Source: CAYHKY01 sp964357355 (GTDB taxonomy: Bacteria; Patescibacteriota; Microgenomatia; UBA10105). Taken from it: a stretch of 29,463 nt of DNA. The notes under the pieces are model-generated. The model ran no database searches. It saw only the letters and a list, made by a program, of their open reading frames with translations, and was not told the origin of the DNA. The translations under genes were made by a program, and so were the position numbers. Where the stretch lies: NCBI GenBank assembly GCA_964357355.1, contig CAYHKY010000006.1:1-29463 (forward strand), given 5' to 3'. Numbering within the stretch: position 1 is the first letter of the stretch; the number at the start of each line of letters is the position of its first letter. Positions 21,955 through 29,423 of this stretch are shown here, one piece after another.

Positions 21955-24900
21955 TCATTTATTTGGAGCAATTGTGGAAAGTACAACTTGCGACGTGTTG
22001 TTTTGTGGAAGCGGCATAGATTTTTCCCGTGCTTCAGCCGGAGTCTTGGGAGTGTTTCTGGCGACCACTTCATCCGGTCTGGTGGTGACAAGAAGATGTT
22101 CCTCAGGTGAGGCAATCACGCGGACAGATACGTGAGCGGGTCCTGCAAAAAACAAACCTTCTCCGATATCTGCTGAAAGTAGCAGGTGCTTTTCTCCTTC
22201 GGACAGATAAAACACTTCGGCGACATGATCAATGGCTGCTGCAGATTGTTTTAATAAGATTTGAATGGATGAATTTTGGACGATTGCCTTGCCCAGGTCA
22301 ACAGCCAGAAAGTCTTCCACATCCTGAGTAATCGTGGTTAAACCCAAATAATACTTACGTGCACGCTTGGCGATGGAATTGAGGAAATTGGCACTATCCG
22401 GGTATTTCATCAGATACCACGCTTCATCAACTATTAAAACTCTTTTTTTAAGATCCCGGCGCACTTTGGTCCAAATGAAATCCAAAAGAATATACATCGC
22501 AATTGGTCTTAACTCATCCGCCAGGTCCCTGATTGAAAACACCGTAAACTTGTTTTTAATGTTTATATTGGAGTGTTCGTTGATAATTCCGGTTAGGGAA
22601 CCCTTGATGAATTTCTCAATGCGGTCAGCCAAGCCTCGCGCGGTTGCCTCCTCCATACCAACCAGGACTTTGTACAAGTCTTCAAGTAGTGGCGGTTCAC
22701 CTTTTTGAGTTGTGGGATCCTGAGTAATGCCCTTTTGTCGGTAAGTAGCCACCAATGCCCGGTCAAGGAGCGCGTCTTCTTCAGGGGTAAGTTTGCCCAT
22801 GATGACTTTGAACAATCCATGTAAGGAGAGAATTTTCAATCCTAATTCATTTTCACCCGAGTCGGTCAGTTGTGACAAGTCAAACGGGTTAATTTTCATG
22901 TTGGAATTAAATGAAAACGTGATATATTCACCTTCAACAGCCCGGCACATCTCTTCGTATTCATTTTCCGGATCAATAATGATGACTTCAGTATCAAACA
23001 TGATGGAGCGGAGCACCTCGAGTTTGACTAAATACGATTTTCCTCCGCCGGAGTTATGGACAAACAGACCACCATGTCCGCCTAAAAATACACCGTTGTC
23101 AACCGTGAGGTCATACACATATGATTCTTTGTGTTTAATCCGCTCAATTCGGGTAATTGGATCCCAAAATAAATCACTTTGGGTTAGTGTCTTTAGCTCT
23201 TTCACTATCCGGTTGGCGTGGCGGAGAGTGGTTTGCAGGGAGCGGTATCGTAGTTTTACGATATTGACAGCTTCAAACAAAGTTGAATAAGTGGTGTCAC
23301 CTGGTCGGCGCGCCTCATCTACTATCGAAGTATAAAGACTGCGGTTGAATCGTTGCAAAGATAAGCCTGTTTCGCGAAATGTTTCATAAAGGACTTCTTT
23401 TATTTCAGGTAACACGAACGTCTCTCCGGTAATTGTTTTGTGTGCACGCAGCACATTAATGGTGCCGGGTGCCACCCGGCTCTGTTTCATAAGTTGCCAG
23501 GAGTATCCCAACTCTTTCCACAAAAGATGATTCAACCGTTTGTTTTTGGCAGCACGCAAAACAAGAGTTTCCAGGTTCGGCAACCGATCCAAATAAACAA
23601 CCGCTTTGTGCAGTGACTTAAGTTGTTGGATTCGATTTTCCAGCGCCTGAATTACCTGCTTCAGTTGGTGAGGTGAAGGAGCAAACTTGTTTCTTACGAG
23701 CGCCGACAAGTTTGCTGGCGATTTAACCTGATCTCCCCGGTAAAGCATGGTATGGAGCTTTTTAAATATAGGACCAAGAGTAGGAATAGTATCCACATTA
23801 GTATTATCAACTTTGCCCAAGATTTGGGTGAGCCGGAGATTTTTACCGGATGTCAGAAAACCTATGTGTTTACTAAATGCGGTAAGTTGATGACCACCTG
23901 AGATGGCAAGTTCGTAATAAGTGTCGCCGGCATCCGGAGCATTGGTGGCCCGTTTAAACTTGGTTCTGATTCTACCAATTATCCCGAAGCGATATAAAAG
24001 GTAAGCAAAATCAGATATGAGTTCGGGTGATTTAGAGCAACAACTTACCTCTTTTTCACAAATCGTTCCATCGCCTTCAAAATAAGCACGCAGATAGACT
24101 GCTATTTGTTGATTGGAAAGCGAAAAAAGGAGCGGCGGCACACGTTTCTCACCGGATTTACCAGCCAGACCCAGTGCAGTAAAAAGGCGAGCATAAGCGT
24201 TTGGTCCTAAATAATATCCACAAAGGGTTTTTTTAGGGTAAGCAAATCGGGGAGACGGTTTTAAACCTAGTTTGCTTGCCGCTTGGAAAATGGCACACAA
24301 CACTTCCTGGTCTTGATTGAAAATTATTAGCGTCTTACTATTTATTAACCCCTCACTTGTGGTAAGTCCCCACAAGGTTAACAAATCTTTGTCCAAGGCT
24401 AAACTCGTGGCTAAATGCGGTTGCCAATCGGAGATCCACTCTTTGGGATAAATTTCGGTTAGACCCGCATGTGGTTCCGCAACATTTCGCGGTAAAGGAA
24501 CAGGGTCACCTACTTTAACCGCTTGTCCCCGGACTGCTTTTATCTTGCCTTGGCTTAAAATAACCAATGAATGATCTGCCGTGACCGTGATTGTACGACC
24601 GCTTTTAGTATGGATTCGATAAAGCCTTTCCCGTTTTGTGAATGATTTTCTGGCCGCTACTTTTACCTTGGTCCAGCCTCCGCGTAAGTTTTTGTCGTAT
24701 GCAAACACATGAAGTGCAGGAGGATTACCAACGCCTTCAAGTTCGCTGTCATGATAAGTTATGCCGTGTTTGGCAATCAGTTGTTCGATCAGCGGACCAA
24801 TTTGTGTCAGCTGTACCTGTCCGTCTGTTTTCACTAACACCGGTTCCCACCGAGCTATCGATTTGCCAAACACGACCGTATTAGCATTCTCTAAAGTGAA

Positions 24901-25650
24901 GCGATCAAAGATCACGAGCGAATCGTTATGCTCATTGATACCATATAGAATTCCCTCATTGGCTGTCAACTCACTTGTTGTGAATGGAAACGTTGTTCCC
25001 AGGCTGGTTGTGTCCATGTTGCGGGTGATGAGGAGTTGGTCGCGGCCTAGAGGCAGCGTGGTTTTGAACCCCTCTTCCATTTGCAAAACAGCGCGCTTGG
25101 TCATAATTAGAAGTGAAGCCAGAGTTGATTCAACTTGTTTGGTTACCTGGTTTAACTCTTCCAGATTTTCTGCCGGAATAGTAATGTAGAGGCCGAATTG
25201 AAAAAAACGTTCTGCGCCTTTTGCCAACTGTTGTTGTAGTTCCAAAGCATCCTCAAGCGCTACTTGGACAGACGGTTCAATGACCCGGCCGCGTTTGATA
25301 TCTGATTGGATAGTGGCCTCCATTTCACCCACTTTGCGCTTAAGATTGTCCAAAATATCCTTGGATTCTTGCGGATAAATATACATTGCTATATCCAATG
25401 AATGATTAAACGAAATAAGCGGAAACAACCAATTGGCTGTTACGAAGCGGGGATATCCTGCCACAAATAGCGTGCGAGTATAATGGTTGCCAATTTTCAG
25501 AAAATCAAAATCAACTTCTATAGCAGAAGGCGCAATGATATCTTTGACGCTTAATAATCCTTGGGCCAATTTATTAACCTGACCACTAATTGCAGGTGTG
25601 GGTGTTGCAGCTTTTTTGAAAAATGGTAGTGCGAATGTCAGTTTTACCAT
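21955..25650 (-). CDS. virB4: VirB4-type secretion ATPase containing an intein
   Basis: A 1231-codon gene. After removal of the intein (residues 264-866) the host protein is 628 residues, normal for VirB4/TraC-type ATPases of Gram-positive-like conjugation systems. The Walker A is split: G262-K263 before the intein and SGGGKS (867-872) after it together read GKSGGGKS. Walker B is RVLIVDEAWYLM (1070-1081), followed by ITQDVEDFL (1107-1115), a motif typical of the family. The enzyme powers substrate transport or pilus assembly at the inner face of the membrane. Its start overlaps the stop of the TraC-like gene by 7 nt. Until splicing removes the intein it cannot bind ATP. Confidence 0.93.
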   Translation of the reverse strand: MVKLTFALPFFKKAATPTPAISGQVNKLAQGLLSVKDIIAPSAIEVDFDFLKIGNHYTRTLFVAGYPRFVTANWLFPLISFNHSLDIAMYIYPQESKDILDNLKRKVGEMEATIQSDIKRGRVIEPSVQVALEDALELQQQLAKGAERFFQFGLYITIPAENLEELNQVTKQVESTLASLLIMTKRAVLQMEEGFKTTLPLGRDQLLITRNMDTTSLGTTFPFTTSELTANEGILYGINEHNDSLVIFDRFTLENANTVVFGKSIARWEPVLVKTDGQVQLTQIGPLIEQLIAKHGITYHDSELEGVGNPPALHVFAYDKNLRGGWTKVKVAARKSFTKRERLYRIHTKSGRTITVTADHSLVILSQGKIKAVRGQAVKVGDPVPLPRNVAEPHAGLTEIYPKEWISDWQPHLATSLALDKDLLTLWGLTTSEGLINSKTLIIFNQDQEVLCAIFQAASKLGLKPSPRFAYPKKTLCGYYLGPNAYARLFTALGLAGKSGEKRVPPLLFSLSNQQIAVYLRAYFEGDGTICEKEVSCCSKSPELISDFAYLLYRFGIIGRIRTKFKRATNAPDAGDTYYELAISGGHQLTAFSKHIGFLTSGKNLRLTQILGKVDNTNVDTIPTLGPIFKKLHTMLYRGDQVKSPANLSALVRNKFAPSPHQLKQVIQALENRIQQLKSLHKAVVYLDRLPNLETLVLRAAKNKRLNHLLWKELGYSWQLMKQSRVAPGTINVLRAHKTITGETFVLPEIKEVLYETFRETGLSLQRFNRSLYTSIVDEARRPGDTTYSTLFEAVNIVKLRYRSLQTTLRHANRIVKELKTLTQSDLFWDPITRIERIKHKESYVYDLTVDNGVFLGGHGGLFVHNSGGGKSYLVKLEVLRSIMFDTEVIIIDPENEYEEMCRAVEGEYITFSFNSNMKINPFDLSQLTDSGENELGLKILSLHGLFKVIMGKLTPEEDALLDRALVATYRQKGITQDPTTQKGEPPLLEDLYKVLVGMEEATARGLADRIEKFIKGSLTGIINEHSNINIKNKFTVFSIRDLADELRPIAMYILLDFIWTKVRRDLKKRVLIVDEAWYLMKYPDSANFLNSIAKRARKYYLGLTTITQDVEDFLAVDLGKAIVQNSSIQILLKQSAAAIDHVAEVFYLSEGEKHLLLSADIGEGLFFAGPAHVSVRVIASPEEHLLVTTRPDEVVARNTPKTPAEAREKSMPLPQNNTSQVVLSTIAPNK
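23053..24861 (-). mobile_element. Intein with LAGLIDADG endonuclease in the VirB4 P-loop
   Basis: 603 residues, from Ser264 to Asn866 of the precursor. Block A begins SIARWEPVLVKTDG with Ser1 as the nucleophile. Block B is GRTITVTADHSLVI with the T-x-x-H motif (357-360). The end YVYDLTVDNGVFLGG...GLFVHN carries blocks F and G with the penultimate His and final Asn, followed by Ser as the +1 extein residue. All splicing residues are present, so splicing is expected. Two LAGLIDADG-type motifs are visible, LLTLWGLTTSEGLI (about 423-436) and YLRAYFEGDGTI (519-530), with acids Glu433 and Asp527. Residues about 605-835 form an extra helical, basic region not needed for splicing. Confidence 0.93.
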
Positions 25651-26315
25651 GGTTGTTTGTTGACTAATGGTGTAGTCATTCCCGGTATGTCAGTTGGTTG
25701 AAACGGCACACCGTGGTTATATACGTCGTGAAACAATTCTACAAGTTTTTGTGTCGAAAGTTGCGTGCCTTTTAACCCCAATCGGTTTAACTGGCGGAGT
25801 ATGTGGTCGCGTTTGGGTCCCAATACTGTTTTTGCCCGGTCGAAAACGTAGTTCTTGGGGTAAGGGAGGCCTCTTTTTCCCATCAATGTCGAAACATTGC
25901 TTGGTCCAAGTTCCAGCGCTGAAAAAGGGATCACGATATAAAATTTCTTATCAAGCACATTGCGCTCTTTGACCGTCGAGGCAATAAATGCCCGGTATCT
26001 GGCGATGCGGTTTGCAAGTACAGGATTAGTTTGTTTGTTTTCCGCAACTTCCAGAAGACCTAAATACGCACTGATATCTTTGTGTTTTGAACGCAGGTAG
26101 ACTTGAATGGGAAAAGAAAGCGAGTTGAGCAAGCCAGAATATGCATATATCAGAGCCTCCTGTTCTTTTTCAGAAAGCAAACCAAAATTGACCGCGGTAG
26201 TCTCAACTATCATCACACAAGAACCATCAGCAAGAAGCACCAGGTTGTCTTTTATATCCTCAACCTCGACAAACTCTTGAGTAGTGGCGCGAATAGGAGT
26301 GAAATCTTTGGCCAT
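25644..26315 (-). CDS. TraC-like protein, secretion operon
   Basis: A 223-residue soluble protein resembling the TraC-like domain that accompanies VirB4 in CPR secretion loci. It matches the type of the N-terminal region of VirB4-family proteins: a beta-rich start (VEVEDIKDNLVLLADGSCVM), then a helical part and FYIVIPFS. It has no P-loop. It probably works with the ATPase encoded next, whose start overlaps its stop by 7 nt. A strong AGGAGG lies only 1 nt before the ATG, closer than usual. No better start is available nearby. Confidence 0.75.
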   Translation of the reverse strand: MAKDFTPIRATTQEFVEVEDIKDNLVLLADGSCVMIVETTAVNFGLLSEKEQEALIYAYSGLLNSLSFPIQVYLRSKHKDISAYLGLLEVAENKQTNPVLANRIARYRAFIASTVKERNVLDKKFYIVIPFSALELGPSNVSTLMGKRGLPYPKNYVFDRAKTVLGPKRDHILRQLNRLGLKGTQLSTQKLVELFHDVYNHGVPFQPTDIPGMTTPLVNKQPW

Positions 26316-26326
26316 ACCTCCTTTTA

Positions 26327-27607
26327 TTATAGCGTATTTTTTCCAAAGATTTCTTGCGTAAGTTTGGCACGTATGATGTCTCTCTGGGAAACTGCCGAAA
26401 TTTCCAAAGGCGGCAAGACGAGTCCTGAGAGCGACACCTCAATCCGGTTAAACTGGAATTTGTTTTTAGGGTCTTCAACTTCAATCAAATATGTCCCGTT
26501 TGCAAGAGGGGTTGACGCTGCAAACTGTCCCAATTTGTTGGTCTTTAATGCTCGAACAGGAACTCCGTCTTTGTCTTTGACCGTAATGATCAGGCCGGGA
26601 AGCTGGATACCTGTTCCGTCTTTGATAATACCGGTAATGACGTTGGGATACGATGTGAGTGTGGGGATGCCAGCACGGACCGCTCCGCCTGCGGAAACAA
26701 TTTTAACAGTAGTGCGGGGATCAGTGTCTACTTTGGTATATTGTGACGGACGTTCGATTGCAGATTTTTGTTGATCCTGCATTTGTTGGCGAAGTTTGCC
26801 CACTTCACCACTTAACCTTTCTTTTTCGGTCAAAAGTTGGGTGAGGACTTGTTGTAACTCCATTAACCTATCTTTGGTAAGTGCTCCTTGGGCAAGCTCT
26901 TCTTGTAACCGGGAAATTTGAGTGCTTAATGCCTCAGTTTTTTGCTTATATTCACTTTTAATCTGTTCAACTTGTTTGGGATTTGTTTGTGGTGTAATTT
27001 TGACTTCCGGTTTCTTCTCTTCAAACACAACCCGTTTGCCTGTGACGTTGGAAGTGGTTGTCGCGGGAGTAATGGGAAAATTTGATTTGGGAGGAGGTGG
27101 CGCGCCAATTGCCCACCAGTCCGGGCGTTTGGGTGGCGGCTGTACAGGCGGTATGGGTTTTGGCGGGACCCGCGCAGCTTGCTGTTTAGGAACCGGATTC
27201 ATTTTGGGTGGAGGCACGGGTTTTGGCGGCACCGGTTTAGGGGGAGTTGTGGGCACGGCCGGCGGGGTAACAGTTGCTTTTGTCATAGGCAGGGTAAACA
27301 AAATCTCCGGCGGCGGATTTGATTTTTTCCAAATATATTGAGTGGGCGCATACATGCGTCTGATAAATGACATGAGCCAGCGGTCAAGTGGCCTTTCCTC
27401 AATCGGGACAAACGCTAACCCAAATCCAAGTAAGGCTAAAAATCCGGCAATTGGGTATCTAAGCAGTGTGGGTAATAGCGTAACTTTGGTTGCCAGATAC
27501 GCAATTAATACTCCGCCAGCACAGTAAGCAAACTGTTTGAGAGTAATGTCGCCAATCAGTTTGAATTGAAATCCTGAGATGTTTTGCGGTATGGGATGTT
27601 GTTCCAT
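26327..27607 (-). CDS. PrgI-family protein with coiled coil and C-terminal beta-sandwich
   Basis: A 426-residue protein. Residues 1-95 are a PrgI domain (MEQHPIPQNISGFQFKLIGD, two membrane segments at about 25-45 and 50-68, then PLDRW and FIRRMYAP). PrgI is the VirB3-like partner of VirB4. A Pro-rich linker follows (98-175), a coiled coil (about 208-283), and a carboxypeptidase-regulatory-like domain (about 322-405, VITGIIKDGTGIQLPGLIIT... NGTYLIEVEDP). Usual PrgI proteins are only 100-140 residues, so this is a fusion. I use the ATG at 27607; homology starts there and an upstream in-frame start at 27661 adds no conserved residues. It is the first gene of the secretion-like operon. Confidence 0.88.
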   Translation of the reverse strand: MEQHPIPQNISGFQFKLIGDITLKQFAYCAGGVLIAYLATKVTLLPTLLRYPIAGFLALLGFGLAFVPIEERPLDRWLMSFIRRMYAPTQYIWKKSNPPPEILFTLPMTKATVTPPAVPTTPPKPVPPKPVPPPKMNPVPKQQAARVPPKPIPPVQPPPKRPDWWAIGAPPPPKSNFPITPATTTSNVTGKRVVFEEKKPEVKITPQTNPKQVEQIKSEYKQKTEALSTQISRLQEELAQGALTKDRLMELQQVLTQLLTEKERLSGEVGKLRQQMQDQQKSAIERPSQYTKVDTDPRTTVKIVSAGGAVRAGIPTLTSYPNVITGIIKDGTGIQLPGLIITVKDKDGVPVRALKTNKLGQFAASTPLANGTYLIEVEDPKNKFQFNRIEVSLSGLVLPPLEISAVSQRDIIRAKLTQEIFGKNTL

Positions 27608-27621
27608 ATAATAAGCGAAAT

Positions 27622-27635
27622 CTATTTTAAAATAG
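27622..27635. promoter_or_regulatory. 14-bp palindrome upstream of the secretion operon
   Basis: CTATTTTAAAATAG, a perfect palindrome centred about 21 nt upstream of the PrgI start. It could be a regulator site, and it contains a TAAAAT sequence that could serve as a -10 box. An AT-rich chance palindrome cannot be excluded. Confidence 0.35.
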
Positions 27636-27726
27636 CAAGGATTACGATGCAACGTTATCAAATAAGATCAGATGCCTACGCAACCATTACGAAATTAATG
27701 TATAGCCTGCACACTTGAGTTTGTTC

Positions 27727-27793
27727 CGGCCATATACCCCTCTAAGCTGCTATAGCAACCTTTTAGGTTGCATACCAGCGTAAGACGGGTATA
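27727..27793. repeat. Long imperfect palindromic element, copy B
   Basis: It shares an identical 18 nt left end with copy A at 4836 and a closely similar right end (ACCAGC...GACGGGTATA). The interior differs and contains a perfect GCAACCT-TTT-AGGTTGC hairpin (27755-27771). The whole folds into one long stem. It lies directly before nadD, and the TATA of its right end forms the likely -10 box of that gene. Confidence 0.65.
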
Positions 27794-27795
27794 AA
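27768..27795 (+). promoter_or_regulatory. nadD promoter candidate within the repeat
   Basis: TTGCAT (27768-27773), a 16-nt spacer and TATAAA (27790-27795), 8 nt before the nadD ATG. Both hexamers lie wholly or largely inside the palindromic element. The -35 match is weak. Confidence 0.4.
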
Positions 27796-27803
27796 ATAGA
27801 AAT

Positions 27804-28367
27804 ATGCATATCGGTATTTTAGGCGGTTCGTTTAACCCGCCGCACTTGGGACATATATTGGCAGCACAACAAGTACTTGATTATACCTCAATTTCTGAGG
27901 TGTGGTTTTTGCCCGCATATAAACACACTTTTGACAAGCCCCTGGCTCCGGTTGCGGACCGGGTGGCGATGATCAAGTTGGTGAAGTTTTCCGGAACACG
28001 CGTTTCCACACTCGAAGTAGATTATAAGTTGAGCGGTGACACGATTGAACTCGTGCCGCTTTTTAAAAAATTGTATCCGAATGATTCATTCACCTTCATC
28101 ATAGGATCCGATCAGTTGGTGACTTTTACCAAGTGGGGGAGTTGGGAATCATTGCTTCAAAAACTTCCATTTCTGGTGGTTCCCCGCGCCGGATACCCGC
28201 CAAAACCTTTATTAAAAGGCATGAAACTATTGGATTCATCCCTGTTTGTCGAAACCAACATTTCTTCAAGCATGATTAGAGAGCGGATCAAAAAGAGGTT
28301 GCCAATTGATTACTTCGTACCAAAAAAAGTAGTTAATTACATCACTGAGCACAACTTGTATTTATGA
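27804..28367 (+). CDS. nadD: Nicotinate-nucleotide adenylyltransferase
   Basis: A 187-residue enzyme of NAD synthesis that joins nicotinate mononucleotide and ATP. The nucleotidyltransferase motif GGSFNPPHLGH (7-17) and the second motif ISSSMIRER (about 153-161) are present, as is the FIIGSDQL stretch. Length is normal. The stop overlaps a possible small gene as ATGA. The promoter appears to come from a repeat immediately upstream. Confidence 0.95.
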   Translation: MHIGILGGSFNPPHLGHILAAQQVLDYTSISEVWFLPAYKHTFDKPLAPVADRVAMIKLVKFSGTRVSTLEVDYKLSGDTIELVPLFKKLYPNDSFTFIIGSDQLVTFTKWGSWESLLQKLPFLVVPRAGYPPKPLLKGMKLLDSSLFVETNISSSMIRERIKKRLPIDYFVPKKVVNYITEHNLYL

Positions 28368-28507
28368 GAAGGAAAGGCGACACAATTACTGACAAAACTT
28401 CTTATAAGAAAAGGTTATTGGATACAAAAGGCAATTGGATTAGCCTCAAAAAAATGGCGGTTAATCGAAATCAGGTTGAGAAACAATTATCCAATAGAAC
28501 AGTATGA
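28364..28507 (+). CDS. Possible small basic protein
   Basis: A 47-residue reading frame whose ATG overlaps the nadD stop (ATGA), the coupling seen at several real gene junctions in this window. It is rich in Lys and Arg and has no membrane segment or known motif. In many bacteria rsfS follows nadD, but this is too short and unlike it. It is a candidate only. Confidence 0.4.
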   Translation: MRRKGDTITDKTSYKKRLLDTKGNWISLKKMAVNRNQVEKQLSNRTV

Positions 28508-28530
28508 ATAAATTTTTTCACCCCGTCTTT

Positions 28531-28580
28531 TTGCTAAAACGTAGGGGAAGGTGGTACAATTCATATGCTTTTAGGAGGTG
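28531..28580 (+). promoter_or_regulatory. Promoter and strong ribosome-binding site of the DUF433 operon
   Basis: TTGCTA (28531-28536), an 18-nt spacer and TACAAT (28555-28560), followed by AGGAGGTGA ending about 8 nt before the ATG at 28588. This is the best-spaced Shine-Dalgarno sequence in the window and contrasts with the near-leaderless starts of other genes. Confidence 0.6.
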
Positions 28581-28587
28581 AAGAATT

Positions 28588-28839
28588 ATGAAGCCAACAA
28601 CTCGTAAACAAATAACCTATCAGGATCGTATCATCATTGACCCGGATATCATGGTTGGTAAGCCAGTGATAGCCGGAACCAGAATTCCGGTTGATCTCAT
28701 ACTCGAAAAACTTGCAACCAATATCAACGTTGAAGAGTTGCTTGAGGATTATCCCCGTTTGACCAGAGCCGATATCCAAGCCGCGCTTCATTATGCACTT
28801 GAGGTGTTGAAAGGTGAAGAAGTGTACCCTGCAAAATGA
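28588..28839 (+). CDS. DUF433 protein, probable antitoxin
   Basis: An 83-residue protein with the DUF433 signature: IIIDPDIMVGKPVIAGTRIP (about 15-34), then VDLILEKLA and LLEDYPRLTRADIQAALHYA. The domain is a winged-helix DNA-binding fold. Proteins of this type are often encoded with DUF5615 PIN-like proteins and are thought to be antitoxins. The next gene overlaps by 4 nt (ATGA). The antitoxin role is inferred from pairing. Confidence 0.9.
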   Translation: MKPTTRKQITYQDRIIIDPDIMVGKPVIAGTRIPVDLILEKLATNINVEELLEDYPRLTRADIQAALHYALEVLKGEEVYPAK

Positions 28840-29210
28840 AGTTTTTGGTAGATGAGTCTGTTGAACATCGGATAGTTTTATATCTTCGGCGAAAAAAACA
28901 CGATGTAATTTCTGTAGCCGAAAAGTTCCCCAGTTTCAAAGATGTAGATGTACTTAAATTTTCCGTAAAGGGAAAACGAGTGTTGCTTACAAATGATAAG
29001 GATTTTGGAGAACTTGTATACAAAAAACACTTGCCACACGTTGGAATTGTATTATTTCGTTTGCCACAGCAGGACGTTTCAGCAAAAATTATCAAACTTG
29101 ATTTATTGCTACAAAAGCATGGTTCTAAACTTAAGGATAGCGTTGTTGTTGTAACAAAAGAAAAAATTCGCATCAGAAAACCATCAGTTCCTATTTCGAT
29201 ATCCAACTAA
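28836..29210 (+). CDS. DUF5615 PIN-like protein, probable toxin nuclease
   Basis: A 124-residue protein with MKFLVDESVEHRIVLYLRRK (1-20) and VLLTNDKDFGELVY (about 49-62), the two acidic motifs of the DUF5615/Mut7-C-like PIN domain (Asp6, Asp54, Asp56). It is expected to be a Mg2+-dependent nuclease that cuts RNA. Its start is coupled to the DUF433 gene. Toxic activity is inferred from family and pairing. Confidence 0.88.
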   Translation: MKFLVDESVEHRIVLYLRRKKHDVISVAEKFPSFKDVDVLKFSVKGKRVLLTNDKDFGELVYKKHLPHVGIVLFRLPQQDVSAKIIKLDLLLQKHGSKLKDSVVVVTKEKIRIRKPSVPISISN

Positions 29211-29282
29211 ACCTTTACCTTGTTTTACACATTTTCCGCTTTTACCAAAGGAAGCATCTTGTCTTTGCGAAATTGGGTACGA

Positions 29283-29423
29283 TCACACAATAAGGTTCAC
29301 ACTTTTGTACTCCTCAAAGGTTTGTAATTTCTCCAGCGGTGTTTTTCCTTCCATACCCTTTCCCCAGTGAGGTCGTTCATTGTTGAAATGGTGTACGTAG
29401 TGGTTTAATCCTGACTTCGCCAA
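29283..29423 (-). pseudogene. Remnant of a DDE integrase/transposase C-terminus
   Basis: The minus strand reads LNHYVHHFNNERPHWGKGME followed by GKTPLEKLQTFEEYK and a stop at 29283. The FNNERPH.G.GM..KTP.E pattern is the C-terminal end of rve-type integrases of IS481/IS3-like elements. An in-frame stop (29424-29426) cuts it off upstream, and the rest to the window end does not continue it clearly. It is either a decayed copy or a frameshifted element continuing beyond the window. Confidence 0.65.

Noticed and set aside
26922..27341. A 139-residue plus-strand frame rich in glycine
   Set aside because: It is the antisense shadow of the Pro-rich linker of the PrgI fusion gene.
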